Source of the DNA: Candidatus Binataceae bacterium
GTDB taxonomy: Bacteria; Desulfobacterota; Binatia; Binatales; Binataceae
Assembly: GCA_036495685.1 (NCBI GenBank)
Contig: DASXMJ010000075.1
Location: 1-32,015 of the forward strand
Length of the DNA: 32,015 nucleotides
Direction of reading: 5' to 3'
Shown here in pieces: positions 1 to 9,109 of the stretch; the first letter of the stretch is position 1; each line of letters begins with the position of its first letter. The notes under the pieces are model-generated. The model ran no database searches, was not told the origin of the DNA, and worked only from the letters and a program-made list of their open reading frames with translations. Made by a program: the position numbers and the translations under genes.

Positions 1-423
1 CGCCACGCGCACGCTCACCAACGAAAGCGCAGCCCCGCTCTGACGATGTGCGCTCCAGAAGGCGGCGAGCGTTGCGCTGGTCACCATCGGCACGTCGCCG
101 TAGCCGATCAGGACGTCGCCGGTGAAATGCTCGGGAATTGCAGCCAGCCCATGCCGCGCCGAGTCGCCGGTGCCTAGCAGGCGCGGTTGCAGTGCAAACG
201 TCAGCGGCGTCTCGGAGTTGGCGCGGACCGCCGCCTCCACCTCCGCGGCTTGGTGTCCCACCACTACCACGATGGGCCGCGCGTCCAGCGCACTCACCGC
301 GCGCAGGCTCCGCGCGATCATTGGCCGCCCGCCCAGCGGATGCAGCACCTTGGCGTGCTTCGAGCGCATCCTGGTACCGAGTCCGGCGGCGAGCACAATA
401 GCGGCGAGATTCCGGTCCTCCAT
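1..423 (-). CDS. glmU: Bifunctional UDP-GlcNAc pyrophosphorylase / GlcN-1-P acetyltransferase, N-terminal part (partial)
   Basis: The first 141 codons of a minus-strand gene that runs off the left edge. Translating from the ATG at 423 gives MEDRNLAAIVLAAGLGTRM, the nucleotide-binding motif of GlmU uridyltransferase domains, then K-x-LHPLGGRPM, a GHQAAEVE stretch, LLGTGDSARHG in place of the usual QLGTGHA, and GDVPM near residue 112. GlmU makes UDP-N-acetylglucosamine in the cytoplasm for peptidoglycan and lipopolysaccharide. The acetyltransferase half would lie outside the window, so a stand-alone nucleotidyltransferase cannot be excluded. The start lies only five bases after the stop of the exported-protein gene upstream, so the three minus-strand genes here are probably cotranscribed. 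Confidence 0.9.
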   Translation of the reverse strand, partial: MEDRNLAAIVLAAGLGTRMRSKHAKVLHPLGGRPMIARSLRAVSALDARPIVVVVGHQAAEVEAAVRANSETPLTFALQPRLLGTGDSARHGLAAIPEHFTGDVLIGYGDVPMVTSATLAAFWSAHRQSGAALSLVSVRVA

Positions 424-428
424 GCGCC

Positions 429-851
429 TCAGTCGTACTCGCTGAAGTTCGAGATTTTCCAGGTATCGGCTTGTTTGCGCGCCGTGATCATCCAGTTTTT
501 CTCGAACGAGCCGCCGTCGGGAACATCGATGGTGGCGCGGAACAGATATTCGATGTGGTCCGGGCTCTCACGTTTTGCGGTGAGCTTGTAGTGAACGATC
601 GGCTTGCGCGTAGTTTCGTCGATGTGCTGCCCCTCCGTGAGTCGCATCTCTTCGTGCAGCTTGTCGAGTGCAAGACCGGTACAGAGCGGCTCGGCCGCCT
701 TCAGATCGATTGCCATATAATGAGCCGCGATGAAACGGTCGACCACGCCGCGGGGACTGTTCGGCGCCGGGCAAGCCGTCGCGGCGGCGGTCGCGAATGC
801 GGCAAACAGGATGATTGGCGCCACGCGCCACCGGATGGGGTTCGGGGTCAT
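429..851 (-). CDS. Small exported protein of unknown function
   Basis: A 140-residue protein. The N-terminus has basic residues, a hydrophobic segment (about residues 10-26) and a Cys at 27 after Ala-Thr-Ala. This is either a Sec signal peptide or, with a weak lipobox, a lipoprotein signal. The mature part holds a short helical region followed by strands ending in DTWKISNFSEYD. Such a W-x-I ending is seen in NTF2-like and related alpha+beta folds, but the family is not recognised with confidence. The chosen ATG at 851 overlaps the stop of the zinc-binding protein gene (ATGA), and the stop is five bases before glmU, so translation is probably coupled. An in-frame extension upstream to 1004 would overlap that neighbour and is rejected. 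Confidence 0.7.
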   Translation of the reverse strand: MTPNPIRWRVAPIILFAAFATAAATACPAPNSPRGVVDRFIAAHYMAIDLKAAEPLCTGLALDKLHEEMRLTEGQHIDETTRKPIVHYKLTAKRESPDHIEYLFRATIDVPDGGSFEKNWMITARKQADTWKISNFSEYD

Positions 852-1138
852 GGTTTTTTCTTGAACAGGTCCTCCAGTTTGCCGACCGCCGAGGACTTGG
901 TCGCCGGTCCCGCAGCCGCGGCGCGCCGCTGGGAGGGGGTGAAATACTCGCAGAAGTTCGCGCGCTCCTTGTCGACTACCCGGTCCGCCTGGGTCTCGCG
1001 GCATTGGTTGTGATAAGTCCAGTCATAGAAATCGCAATTACGGCAGGCGTGCAGCGGGCGATCGCATCCGGGACACGTGTCGCGAAACCCGACGCGCTCG
1101 CGCGTTTCGATCTCGCGGCCGCAGAAAAAGCAGTTCAT
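848..1138 (-). CDS. Cysteine-rich zinc-binding protein of unknown function
   Basis: A 96-residue soluble protein with three C-x2-C pairs (C3/C6, C22/C25, C32/C35) plus C46, C63 and H44, enough ligands for two zinc sites. The first half looks like a rubredoxin-type or zinc-ribbon fold: NCFFCGREI, then DTCPGCDRPLHACRNC. The tail after about residue 66 is Ala/Lys-rich and probably disordered. It is the first gene of a minus-strand operon with the exported protein and glmU, overlapping the former by four bases. No catalytic motif is visible and the role is unknown. Its start faces that of xerC across a 130-base divergent gap. Confidence 0.75.
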   Translation of the reverse strand: MNCFFCGREIETRERVGFRDTCPGCDRPLHACRNCDFYDWTYHNQCRETQADRVVDKERANFCEYFTPSQRRAAAAGPATKSSAVGKLEDLFKKKP

Positions 1139-1153
1139 TCGCTGTTAAGTCCA

Positions 1154-1177
1154 GGTCGCACCGCCCGCAGTGCGACC
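1154..1177. repeat. Perfect 8-bp inverted repeat in divergent promoter region
   Basis: GGTCGCAC, an 8-base spacer, then GTGCGACC, between the divergent starts of the zinc-binding protein gene (1138) and xerC (1269). It could be an operator for either side, or a leader hairpin 16 bases upstream of the minus-strand start. No protein can be assigned to it. Confidence 0.45.
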
Positions 1178-1268
1178 GCCAGTGCAAAAACTCGGATGGG
1201 CGACCCTGGCTTTTTCGCGTGGCACACCCTTGGTAGCATAGCGTCAAGAGACGGAGCGAGCGAGGCGG

Positions 1269-2174
1269 ATGGTCGCGGAGATAGAGGACTTTGCAGCAGC
1301 GTTGGCCAAGGTGTCGCGCGCCTCACGGCATACCGTGGACAGCTACCGTCGCGACCTTAAATTTTTCCGCCAATTCCTTCTTGACCGGGCGGCCGCCCGC
1401 GGACAGGTTCGCGAGAAGATCGATTGCAGGGAGATCGACGCGGACGACATTCGCTCGTGGCTCGACCATATGATGAAAGGTGGCGCCCAACGTGCCAGCG
1501 TGCAGAGGCGGCTTGCGGCGGTGAAAGCTTTTTTCCGCTACCGCGAGGCCGGCACCGGCGCGCCCAGCCCAGCCCAGACGCTGCGTTCGCCCAAGCTCCA
1601 GCGCAAGCTGCCATCGATCATGGACGGTAACGACATCCGGCGGTTGATCGAATTCGACGCGCAAGACCATGGTTCCCAGGCACTTCGCGACCGCGCGATC
1701 GTCGAGACCCTCTACTCCAGTGGGCTGCGGGTGAGCGAGCTGGTCGGGCTTGCGTGGCGGGATATCGACGAGGAACTGGCGATGCTTACGGTGCGCGCGG
1801 GCAAAGGCAACAAGGATCGGGTGGTGCCGGTTGGTGAGCCCGCGCTCGATGCGCTCAAGGCCTGGCGCACGGCCATGCCGGTCGCGTGGGAAACCGATGG
1901 TCCGGTAATCACCAATCTGCGCGGTAGGCGACTTACTACTCGCAGCGTTGAAATGATCGTCGCGCGCCGCCTGCTGGGTGCCGGGATCGTCGCGGGCATC
2001 ACCCCGCACGGACTGCGCCATTGCTTTGCAACTCATCTCCTCGACAACGGCGCGGATCTGCGCTCCATTCAGGAGATGCTCGGCCATGCGAGTCTGGCCA
2101 CCACCCAGCGCTACACCCACGTGAGCGTGAATCACCTTAAAGAGGTACACCGCAGTGCCCACCCCCGGCCGTGA
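1269..2174 (+). CDS. xerC: Site-specific tyrosine recombinase, XerC/XerD type
   Basis: A 301-residue tyrosine recombinase of the size and layout of XerC/XerD, which resolve chromosome dimers at dif. Residues about 1-100 form the SAM-like core-binding domain. The catalytic domain has every expected residue: R154 (SSGLRVSEL), K179 (GKGNKDR), H247 and R250 (HGLRH), H273 ([10 protein letters not shown]) and the nucleophile Y282 (RYTHV). Spacing matches the Xer family closely. The position next to hslV and hslU is also seen for xerC elsewhere, which favours a housekeeping role over a mobile-element integrase. XerC versus XerD cannot be settled by eye. The end overlaps the GTG of hslV by 20 bases. 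Confidence 0.9.
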   Translation: MVAEIEDFAAALAKVSRASRHTVDSYRRDLKFFRQFLLDRAAARGQVREKIDCREIDADDIRSWLDHMMKGGAQRASVQRRLAAVKAFFRYREAGTGAPSPAQTLRSPKLQRKLPSIMDGNDIRRLIEFDAQDHGSQALRDRAIVETLYSSGLRVSELVGLAWRDIDEELAMLTVRAGKGNKDRVVPVGEPALDALKAWRTAMPVAWETDGPVITNLRGRRLTTRSVEMIVARRLLGAGIVAGITPHGLRHCFATHLLDNGADLRSIQEMLGHASLATTQRYTHVSVNHLKEVHRSAHPRP

Positions 2175-2715
2175 CGAGCAATCCAAAATCCGTAGCACGA
2201 CCATTCTGAGCGTTCGTCACGACGGCAAAGTGGTGATGGCGGGTGACGGGCAAGTCAGCGTCGGCCAGACCATCATGAAACGGGGGGCGCGCAAGGTGCG
2301 CCGCCTGCACGAGAATCGGGTGCTGGCGGGGTTTGCCGGTTCGACGGCCGATGCGCTCACGCTGTTCGATAAATTCGAAAGTAAACTGCAGGAGTTCAAC
2401 GGAGTCTTGCGCCGCGCGGCCGTCGAGATTGCCAAGGACTGGCGAACCGATCGGGTGCTGCGCCGGCTCGAGGCGATGCTGGTGGTCGCCGACCGCGAAA
2501 GTTCGCTGCTGATTTCCGGTGCAGGCGACGTTATCGAACCCGACGACGGCATCGTCGCGATCGGCTCCGGGGGCAACTACGCGCTGGCCGCCGCCCGCGC
2601 GCTGTTGCGAAACAGCTCCGCTATGACCGCGCGGCAGATCGCGGAAGCCTCGATGAAGGTCGCGTCCGAGATCTGCGTCTACACCAACGATCAATTCGTC
2701 ATCGAGGAGCTGTAG
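2155..2715 (+). CDS. hslV: ATP-dependent protease subunit HslV
   Basis: The proteolytic subunit of the HslVU (ClpQY) protease, an N-terminal-threonine hydrolase that forms a double hexamer capped by HslU. The protein has 186 residues. [20 protein letters not shown] beginning at residue 15 marks the mature N-terminus, so Thr15 would be the catalytic Thr1 after removal of a 14-residue propeptide. That is longer than in many HslV proteins. The C-terminus, [12 protein letters not shown], is typical. No ATG or TTG lies between 2155 and the threonine codons, so the GTG at 2155 is used. AGAGG about 10 bases upstream lies inside the end of xerC, implying coupled translation. Confidence 0.93.
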   Translation: MPTPGRDEQSKIRSTTILSVRHDGKVVMAGDGQVSVGQTIMKRGARKVRRLHENRVLAGFAGSTADALTLFDKFESKLQEFNGVLRRAAVEIAKDWRTDRVLRRLEAMLVVADRESSLLISGAGDVIEPDDGIVAIGSGGNYALAAARALLRNSSAMTARQIAEASMKVASEICVYTNDQFVIEEL

Positions 2716-2828
2716 GCGTCCTTTGCGCGCGTCGTCGAATCTCTCGCCGCTGGCCCAGGGGTGAGAGGCGGGGTGGCGTTACGGAAGATGTAGGCACGGC
2801 GGTCAACTACGATTAAGCTTTGGGTAGC

Positions 2829-2847
2829 AGCGCGCGAAAGGCGCGCT
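2829..2847 (+). promoter_or_regulatory. Stem-loop just upstream of hslU
   Basis: AGCGCGC, loop GAAAG, GCGCGCT: a perfect 7-bp stem ending 18 bases before the hslU ATG, in the 150-base gap after hslV. There is no trailing T-run, so it is not a classical terminator. An mRNA-stabilising or translation-modulating leader element is more likely. Confidence 0.4.
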
Positions 2848-2865
2848 CGTTACGCGTAGATTTCG

Positions 2866-4239
2866 ATGGACGTTCCACAGGTAATGACTCCGCGCGAGAT
2901 TGTCTCTGAGCTCGACCGTTACATTGTCGGTCAAGGCGATGCCAAGCGCGCCGTCGCGATCGCGCTCAGAAACCGCTGGCGGCGGCAGAACGTCGCACCC
3001 GAGTTGCGCGACGAGATCGCGCCCAAGAACATCCTGATGATCGGTCCGACCGGTGTGGGCAAGACCGAGATTGCCCGGCGATTGGCGCGCCTGGCGCAGG
3101 CGCCGTTCATCAAGGTTGAAGCATCCCGCTATACGGAGGTCGGCTATGTCGGCCGCGACGTAGAATCGATGATTCGGGATCTCGCCGAAATCTCCGTGAA
3201 GATGGTGCGCGAGGAGGCTCGCGAGCGGGTCGCGGTCAAGGCGCGCGAGGGCGCCGAGGAACGGCTGCTCGATATCCTGTTTCCGCCGCCGACCAAGGTT
3301 CGCCGGCAGGCCGGCATCACGGCGGAAGGCCGCGTGCAACCGATCGAAGAAGATTCGCACAGAGACACCCGCGAGAAGCTTCGCAAACTGCTCCGCGAGG
3401 GCCATCTCGACGACCGGGAAGTCGAAATCGAAGTTTCCGCATCCGCCACGCCGATGGTCGAGGTGTTCACGCCCCAGGGCATGGAGGAAATGGGCTTCAA
3501 TATGAAGGAGCTCATGAACCAGATCATGCCCAAGAAGACCCGCAGCCGTAAGGTCAAGATTCCCGAGGCGCTGGAACTCCTGACCCAGGAAGAAGCGGCA
3601 CGCCTAGTGGACATGGAGTCGGTCGCGCACGACGCGATTCATCGCGCCGAGCAATCGGGCATCGTGTTCATCGATGAAATCGACAAAATTGCGGGACGGG
3701 AGACGAGCCGCGGTCCCGACGTCTCGCGCGAAGGCGTGCAGCGCGACTTGCTTCCAATTGTCGAAGGCTCGACCGTCAACACCAAATACGGCGCGGTCCG
3801 CACCGATCACATCCTGTTCGTTGCCTCGGGCGCGTTTCACACCTCCAAGCCCTCCGATCTGATCCCGGAGTTTCAGGGACGCTTTCCCATCCGCGTCGAG
3901 CTGGGCGCGCTAACTGGTGACGATTTCGTCCGCATCCTGACCGAGCCGGAGAACGCGCTGACCAAGCAATACGTCGCCTTGATGGCGACCGAGGGCGTCA
4001 AGCTGACCTTCACCGAGGACGCGGTCGGCGCGCTCGCGGAGATCGCTGCGCAAGTGAATTCGCGCAGCGAAAATATCGGCGCGCGCCGCCTGCATACGGT
4101 GCTCGAGCGCGTGCTCGATGAGCTGTCCTTCGATGCCCCCGAGCGTAGCGATCGCACGGTCGTCATCGACGCAGCCTACGTGCATCGCTATCTCGACCCG
4201 ATCGTCAAGGATGAAGACCTGTCCCGTTTTATCCTTTGA
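2866..4239 (+). CDS. hslU: ATP-dependent protease ATPase subunit HslU
   Basis: The AAA+ unfoldase partner of HslV, 457 residues, full length for the family. The N-terminus [17 protein letters not shown] (from residue 7) is characteristic. Walker A GPTGVGKT is at residues 60-67, the GYVG pore loop at 93-96 and Walker B IVFIDE at 266-271. Residues about 110-240 are the intermediate domain unique to HslU. The last residues, DEDLSRFIL, are the tail that docks into HslV and activates it. ATG 2866 is taken as start; ATG 2884 is an alternative six codons downstream, and neither has a strong ribosome site. It follows hslV after 150 bases. Confidence 0.96.
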   Translation: MDVPQVMTPREIVSELDRYIVGQGDAKRAVAIALRNRWRRQNVAPELRDEIAPKNILMIGPTGVGKTEIARRLARLAQAPFIKVEASRYTEVGYVGRDVESMIRDLAEISVKMVREEARERVAVKAREGAEERLLDILFPPPTKVRRQAGITAEGRVQPIEEDSHRDTREKLRKLLREGHLDDREVEIEVSASATPMVEVFTPQGMEEMGFNMKELMNQIMPKKTRSRKVKIPEALELLTQEEAARLVDMESVAHDAIHRAEQSGIVFIDEIDKIAGRETSRGPDVSREGVQRDLLPIVEGSTVNTKYGAVRTDHILFVASGAFHTSKPSDLIPEFQGRFPIRVELGALTGDDFVRILTEPENALTKQYVALMATEGVKLTFTEDAVGALAEIAAQVNSRSENIGARRLHTVLERVLDELSFDAPERSDRTVVIDAAYVHRYLDPIVKDEDLSRFIL

Positions 4240-4347
4240 AAATAGGCGCTTTCCGCGCGGCGCGGTCCGAGTTCACACGCTGGTAATTGCGCCGCGCCGG
4301 TAAGCCTGTTTTGATTGCCGCGGGAGCGTATGCGCGGCGGAGGTGAC

Positions 4348-5271
4348 GTGAAAGATCTCATTCAACGAGCCGAGGTTCTGATCGAAGCGCTGCCCTACAT
4401 TCGGCGCTTTCGCGGCAAGACCATCGTCATCAAGTATGGCGGCCACGCCATGCTCAGCGAAGATCTGCGTCTCAGCTTCGCCGAGGACGTAGTCCTGCTC
4501 GACCTGGTCGGCATGAATCCGGTCATCGTGCATGGCGGGGGCCCGCAAATCACCGAGCTGATCGGCAAGCTCGGGCTCAAGTCGAAGTTCGTGCGCGGCA
4601 TGCGGGTTACTGACGAGGCGACCATGGAAGCGGCCGAGATGGTCCTGCAACGCATCAACAAGGACATCGTGGCGCTGATCTCGCGGCACGGTGGCCGCGC
4701 GGTCGGACTCTCGGGCAAGGACGGCGACCTGATCGTCTCGCGCAAGATGCGAGTGGTGGTGCGCGATGACAATGGCCGCAAGAGCACGCTGGATATCGGC
4801 CTGGTCGGCGAAGTGGACGCGATAAACCCCGACGTTATCACCACGCTGGAGGCCGCGAATTTCATCCCGGTCATCGCGCCGACCGGCGTCGGCCGTGACG
4901 GGCAGACTTACAACATCAATGCCGACGTGGCCGCGGGCGAAATCGCCGCCGCGCTCAAGGCCGAGAAACTCATTCTGCTCAGCGACGTCGAGGGAGTGAA
5001 AGACCGCGAGGGGCGCCTGCTCTCGACGCTCGATGCCCCTGAAGCGCGCAGAATGATCGCGCGCGACGTGATTCACGAAGGCATGATTCCCAAGGTGGAA
5101 TGCTGTATCGATGCGCTCCAAAAGGGCGTCGCCAAAACCCACATTATCGACGGCCGCGTGCGGCACGCGGTGCTGCTCGAGATCTTCACCCGGCTCGGGG
5201 TCGGCACCGAAGTGGTGCGGCGCCGTGCCCGCGTGTCCGATCTCGCACCCGGACGCCGGCAAAAGGCCTGA
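4348..5271 (+). CDS. argB: Acetylglutamate kinase
   Basis: Phosphorylates N-acetylglutamate with ATP, the second step of arginine synthesis. The GTG at 4348 gives [20 protein letters not shown], which matches family N-termini, and GGAGG lies four bases before it. A TTG at 4315 and an ATG at 4330 are possible longer starts. The 307 residues contain the phosphate-binding KYGG (from K29), the HGGGPQI loop, and the later stretches SGKDGDL and [10 protein letters not shown] of the amino-acid-kinase fold. It is the first gene of the argBDFGH run. The next gene begins 14 bases after its stop. Confidence 0.95.
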   Translation: MKDLIQRAEVLIEALPYIRRFRGKTIVIKYGGHAMLSEDLRLSFAEDVVLLDLVGMNPVIVHGGGPQITELIGKLGLKSKFVRGMRVTDEATMEAAEMVLQRINKDIVALISRHGGRAVGLSGKDGDLIVSRKMRVVVRDDNGRKSTLDIGLVGEVDAINPDVITTLEAANFIPVIAPTGVGRDGQTYNINADVAAGEIAAALKAEKLILLSDVEGVKDREGRLLSTLDAPEARRMIARDVIHEGMIPKVECCIDALQKGVAKTHIIDGRVRHAVLLEIFTRLGVGTEVVRRRARVSDLAPGRRQKA

Positions 5272-5285
5272 GAGGCGCAACGCCG

Positions 5286-6485
5286 ATGAACAACGCTGAA
5301 ATCGTCGATCTGACGCATCGCAACCTGGTCGACATCTATGGCTGTCTGCCTATTGCTCTGGCCCGCGGTCAGGGTTCCTGGCTCGAAGACGCCGACGGCA
5401 ATCGTTACCTCGATTTCTTCTGCGGTTTGGCGGTTACCAACCTCGGCCATTCGCACCCGCGCTTGGTGCGTGCCGTCCGCGAGCAGGCCGAGCGTCTCAT
5501 GCATGTGTCCAACATCTTCCATACCGAGCCAACTGCCCGCCTGGCCGCGTACCTGGCGTCGCGCTTCGGCGACGGTCGCGTATTCTTCGGTAACTCCGGC
5601 GCCGAGGCCAACGAGGCGGCCATCAAGCTGGCGCGGCGTTGGGGCCACAAGGACGGCGGGGGACGGTACGAAATCATCGCCGCGCTCGGCTCATTCCACG
5701 GGCGCACGCTCGCCACGCTGAGCGCCACCGGCCAGGAGAAATATCATCAGGGTTTTCAGCCCCTGGTCCCCGGCTTCCGGATGGCGCCCTTCGATGACCT
5801 CGCGGGGCTCGAGCGCTCAGTGAGCGACAATACCGTCGCCGTAATGCTCGAACCGATCCAGGGCGAAGGCGGCGTGGTCGTTCCCCAAGCGGATTACCTC
5901 AAGCGGGTGCGGGAGTTCTGCGATCGCAACCATCTCCTGATGATTCTCGACGAGATCCAGGTTGGGGTCGGCCGGACCGGCAAGTTCTTCGGGTACGAAC
6001 ATACCGGTGTCAGACCGGACATTGTCACCCTCGCCAAGGCGCTCGGTGGCGGGTTGCCGCTCGGCGCAATGATCGCCAAGAGCGACGTCGCCGCGAGCCT
6101 GACCCCTGGAAGCCACGGGACTACGTTCGGCGGGAACCCCGTGTCGTGCGCGGCCGGACTTGCGATGGTCGAGACCATCGACGAGGAGCGGGTGCTTGAG
6201 AACGCAACCCGGTTGGGCGCTGCGATGCTGGAGCGCCTGCGCGAGATCGCGAAGACCTGCGAGCGGATCATGGAGGTACGCGGCCTGGGAATGATCATCG
6301 GCGTAGTGCTCAAGCACGATGCGCGCCCGGTCGTCGATGCGTGTCTCAAGGAGCGGTTGCTGGTCAACGGGACTGCGGGCAACGTGCTAAGGCTGCTGCC
6401 CCCGCTCAATCTCTCGCGTGCCGACGCGGAGCGGGGCCTCGCGATCGTGGAACGCGCCTTGCGCACTGCACCGCTACCCTCATGA
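5286..6485 (+). CDS. argD: Acetylornithine aminotransferase
   Basis: A class-III PLP aminotransferase of 399 residues that converts N-acetylglutamate semialdehyde to N-acetylornithine. Visible are GNSGAEANEAAIKLAR (about 102-117), the FHGRT loop (138-142), D222 of LDEIQ that contacts the PLP ring nitrogen, and the PLP lysine K251 in LAKALGGGLPLG. ATG 5286 is chosen because it gives a family-like N-terminus; in-frame codons further upstream lie inside argB. ArgD enzymes often also serve as succinyl-diaminopimelate aminotransferase (DapC), which would link it to the lysine genes downstream. That is inference. The stop overlaps the argF start (ATGA). Confidence 0.95.
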   Translation: MNNAEIVDLTHRNLVDIYGCLPIALARGQGSWLEDADGNRYLDFFCGLAVTNLGHSHPRLVRAVREQAERLMHVSNIFHTEPTARLAAYLASRFGDGRVFFGNSGAEANEAAIKLARRWGHKDGGGRYEIIAALGSFHGRTLATLSATGQEKYHQGFQPLVPGFRMAPFDDLAGLERSVSDNTVAVMLEPIQGEGGVVVPQADYLKRVREFCDRNHLLMILDEIQVGVGRTGKFFGYEHTGVRPDIVTLAKALGGGLPLGAMIAKSDVAASLTPGSHGTTFGGNPVSCAAGLAMVETIDEERVLENATRLGAAMLERLREIAKTCERIMEVRGLGMIIGVVLKHDARPVVDACLKERLLVNGTAGNVLRLLPPLNLSRADAERGLAIVERALRTAPLPS

Positions 6486-7492
6486 GTGCCGTGGCAGCGC
6501 AGCGTAAACGGGCCGCCGAGGGGCAGGTCGGTGCCGAGCCACCTGCCAAACGCGATTTTCTGGAGATGAGTTCGCTGACCGAGGGCGAGCTCAGCGGGCT
6601 TTTGGCGCTGGCGGCGCGGTTCAAGGCCGAACTCAAATCCGGCATCGAGCATCCCTATCTGCGCGGCCGCACGCTCGCCATGATCTTCCAGAAACCTTCG
6701 CTGCGCACCCGGATCAGCTTCGAAACCGGCATGGCGCAACTTGGTGGCCATGCAATTTACCTGGGCCCGAACGATATCGGCATCGGCGAGCGTGAATCGG
6801 CCAAGGACGTCGCGCGCAATCTGTCGCGCTGGGTCGACCTCATCATGATTCGGACCTTTTCCCACGACACCTGCCTGGAACTGGCGCGCGAGGCATCGGT
6901 GCCGGTCATCAACGCGCTCACCGATCGGCTGCATCCCTGCCAGTTACTCGCGGACCTGCAGGCGCTCCAGGAGCATTTCGGGCGCGATCTCCGAAAGTTG
7001 CGCATCGCGTTCGTCGGTGACGGATTCAACCTTGCACACAGCTGGATCGAGGCGGCGTCCCTCATCGGTTTCGAGCTGCGCCTTGGCATTCCGCAAGGCT
7101 ACGAGCCCGAGAAAAGCTACATGGCCCGCTTTCGGCGCGAGGAACACGGGATCCTTACCCATGATCCCGTCGAAGCGGTCAAGGATGCCGATGTGATCTA
7201 CACCGACACCTGGACCTCGATGGGTCAGGAGAAGGAAGCTGCCAAGCGCCGGCGCGACTTTCGCGACTTTCAGGTCAACGACGCTCTGCTGGCGCACGCC
7301 GCGCGCCATGCGTTGGTCATGCACTGCCTGCCCGCGCATCGCGGCGAGGAAATAACCGATGCGGTGCTCGATGGGCCGCGCTCGATCGTTTTGGACCAGG
7401 CCGAAAACCGGTTGCATGCGCAGAAAGCGGTCATGGTGTGGCTTAAGCGGCCCGAGATTCTGGAGCACACCGCGCTGACGCACGGCGCGTAA
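6482..7492 (+). CDS. argF: Ornithine carbamoyltransferase
   Basis: Makes citrulline from ornithine and carbamoyl phosphate. It has 336 residues, with an N-terminal extension of about 25 polar residues before the usual start of the fold. The carbamoyl-phosphate loop is KPSLRTR (71-77), where many family members have K-x-STRTR. Also present are [10 protein letters not shown] and [10 protein letters not shown] with the active-site cysteine. The ATG lies in an ATGA overlap with the argD stop, which supports this start. The Leu in the SLRT loop is a known variant among OTCases and should still bind the phosphate. Confidence 0.94.
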   Translation: MSAVAAQRKRAAEGQVGAEPPAKRDFLEMSSLTEGELSGLLALAARFKAELKSGIEHPYLRGRTLAMIFQKPSLRTRISFETGMAQLGGHAIYLGPNDIGIGERESAKDVARNLSRWVDLIMIRTFSHDTCLELAREASVPVINALTDRLHPCQLLADLQALQEHFGRDLRKLRIAFVGDGFNLAHSWIEAASLIGFELRLGIPQGYEPEKSYMARFRREEHGILTHDPVEAVKDADVIYTDTWTSMGQEKEAAKRRRDFRDFQVNDALLAHAARHALVMHCLPAHRGEEITDAVLDGPRSIVLDQAENRLHAQKAVMVWLKRPEILEHTALTHGA

Positions 7493-7506
7493 CGGAAACT
7501 ACGACG

Positions 7507-8745
7507 GTGGCAAGCGAAAATATCAAAAAAGTGGTGCTCGCCTATTCGGGGGGACTCGATACCTCGGTCATCCTGCGCTGGCTTAAAGATCGCTTTGCAT
7601 GTGAGGTCATCGCGTATTGTGCCGATGTTGGCCAGGCGGAGGAGACCGCAGGCCTCGAGCAAAAGGCGCTCGGTACGGGAGCGAGCAAGTTCATACTTGC
7701 CGATCTGCGCGAGGAATTCGCCGGCGACTTCGTGTTTCCGATGATGCGGGCGAACGCGGTGTACGAAGGCTACTACTTGCTGGGTACTTCCATCGCCCGA
7801 CCGGTCATCGCCAAGAAACAGGCTGAGATCGCGCGCGCCGAGGGCGCGGATGCAGTCGCGCACGGCGCGACCGGCAAGGGCAACGACCAGGTTCGCTATG
7901 AACTGAGCCTGGCGCGCCTGGCGCCCGAACTTAAGATCATCGCGCCGTGGCGAAGGGCGGACTGGACCTTTCAGGGCCGCGCCGACATGATCGCCTACGC
8001 CGATGAGAAGAGGATTCCCATCTCCGCGAGCAAGGAGAAGCCCTACTCGATGGATCGGAACCTCGTTCACGTGAGCTACGAGGGCGGAATCCTCGAAGAC
8101 CCCTGGCGAGAGCCGTACAACGACATGTTCCAGCTGACCGTGTCTCCCGAGGATGCACCGAGTCGACCCGAACACGTCGAAATCGAGTACCTTGCAGGTA
8201 ACCCGGTCGCGATAAATGGCGAGGTTCTGTCGCCGGCGAAAATAATCGAACGCGCGAACGAAATCGGCGGTCGCCACGGCATCGGGCGGGTGGACATGGT
8301 CGAGAACCGCTATGTTGGGATAAAATCGCGCGGGGTGTACGAAACTCCCGGAGTCACGCTGCTGACGCATGGGCATCGCGCAGTCGAGCAATTGACGCTC
8401 GATCGTGAGGTGCTGCATTTACGCGATTCATTGATTCCGCGCTACGCTGAGATGGTGTACTACGGGTACTGGTTCGCGCCGGAGCGCGAGGCGGTGCAGG
8501 CGCTGATCGATGAAGCGCAGCGCGATGTGACCGGCACCGCGCGACTCAAGCTGTACAAGGGCGCGGTCACGATCGCGGGCCGCAAGTCGCCGAATTCGCT
8601 GTACGATCCGGCGATGGCGAGTTTCGAAGAGGCCGGCGGTTACCAGCAATCCGACGCCGAGGGATTCATTCGCCTCGCCGGCACTCGGCTGCGCGCGCTG
8701 GCCCGGGTCCGCGCGGCCGCCCGCAAGGCGACCAAGGGGAACTGA
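7507..8745 (+). CDS. argG: Argininosuccinate synthase
   Basis: ATP-dependent condensation of citrulline and aspartate. The protein has 412 residues, normal for the family. The P-loop-like N-type ATP pyrophosphatase motif YSGGLDTS is at residues 13-20. Other family signatures include [15 protein letters not shown], the [11 protein letters not shown] stretch and [19 protein letters not shown]. The start is GTG, 14 bases after argF, with only a weak ribosome site (GGAAA), so translation probably depends on coupling to argF. The end is close to a very small zinc-ribbon gene. Confidence 0.95.
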   Translation: MASENIKKVVLAYSGGLDTSVILRWLKDRFACEVIAYCADVGQAEETAGLEQKALGTGASKFILADLREEFAGDFVFPMMRANAVYEGYYLLGTSIARPVIAKKQAEIARAEGADAVAHGATGKGNDQVRYELSLARLAPELKIIAPWRRADWTFQGRADMIAYADEKRIPISASKEKPYSMDRNLVHVSYEGGILEDPWREPYNDMFQLTVSPEDAPSRPEHVEIEYLAGNPVAINGEVLSPAKIIERANEIGGRHGIGRVDMVENRYVGIKSRGVYETPGVTLLTHGHRAVEQLTLDREVLHLRDSLIPRYAEMVYYGYWFAPEREAVQALIDEAQRDVTGTARLKLYKGAVTIAGRKSPNSLYDPAMASFEEAGGYQQSDAEGFIRLAGTRLRALARVRAAARKATKGN

Positions 8746-8748
8746 GGT

Positions 8749-8925
8749 TTGGGAAAGGTTATTCAATTCCGGCCGCCGCACAAGGCGCCCAAGCTGGTTC
8801 CGCGCGTCCGCGCCGGTCACTGCCCGCGCTGCGGGCACAAGTTCGATGTACACATCACCCATCCGGACGGCACCACGAGCTGCGCCGCCCGTGGATGTCT
8901 CTGTCGCACGCGCCACTCCGAATGA
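8749..8925 (+). CDS. Very small zinc-ribbon-like protein between argG and argH
   Basis: A 58-codon frame beginning at TTG, three bases after the argG stop. Its product has CPRCGHKFDVHI (C25, C28), then C45, C50 and C52 in SCAARGCLCRTRHSE, the spacing of a treble-clef or zinc-ribbon knuckle. The N-terminal part is basic and proline-rich. GAGG at 8744-8747 is very close to the TTG, so coupled re-initiation after argG is the likeliest route. The paired cysteines and the tight packing in an operon argue for a real gene; the TTG start and short length argue for caution. Function is unknown. The following 184 bases before argH show no further convincing gene. Confidence 0.5.
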   Translation: MGKVIQFRPPHKAPKLVPRVRAGHCPRCGHKFDVHITHPDGTTSCAARGCLCRTRHSE

Positions 8926-9109
8926 GGCGCCTGCCATTCCTTCCCGCTAGCGGTGCTCGACCTTTCAAGAAGGGACGCCGCTGCCCCTTGGCCAGCTGGG
9001 GAACCCGCGAACCTGCGATGCCAGCGCACGCTGCGCGTCACCGGACGGTGATGACACGGCTGCTCGGTCCGCTTCCCGGGCAAGCGGTGGAAGTGGCGGG
9101 GACGAGCGC

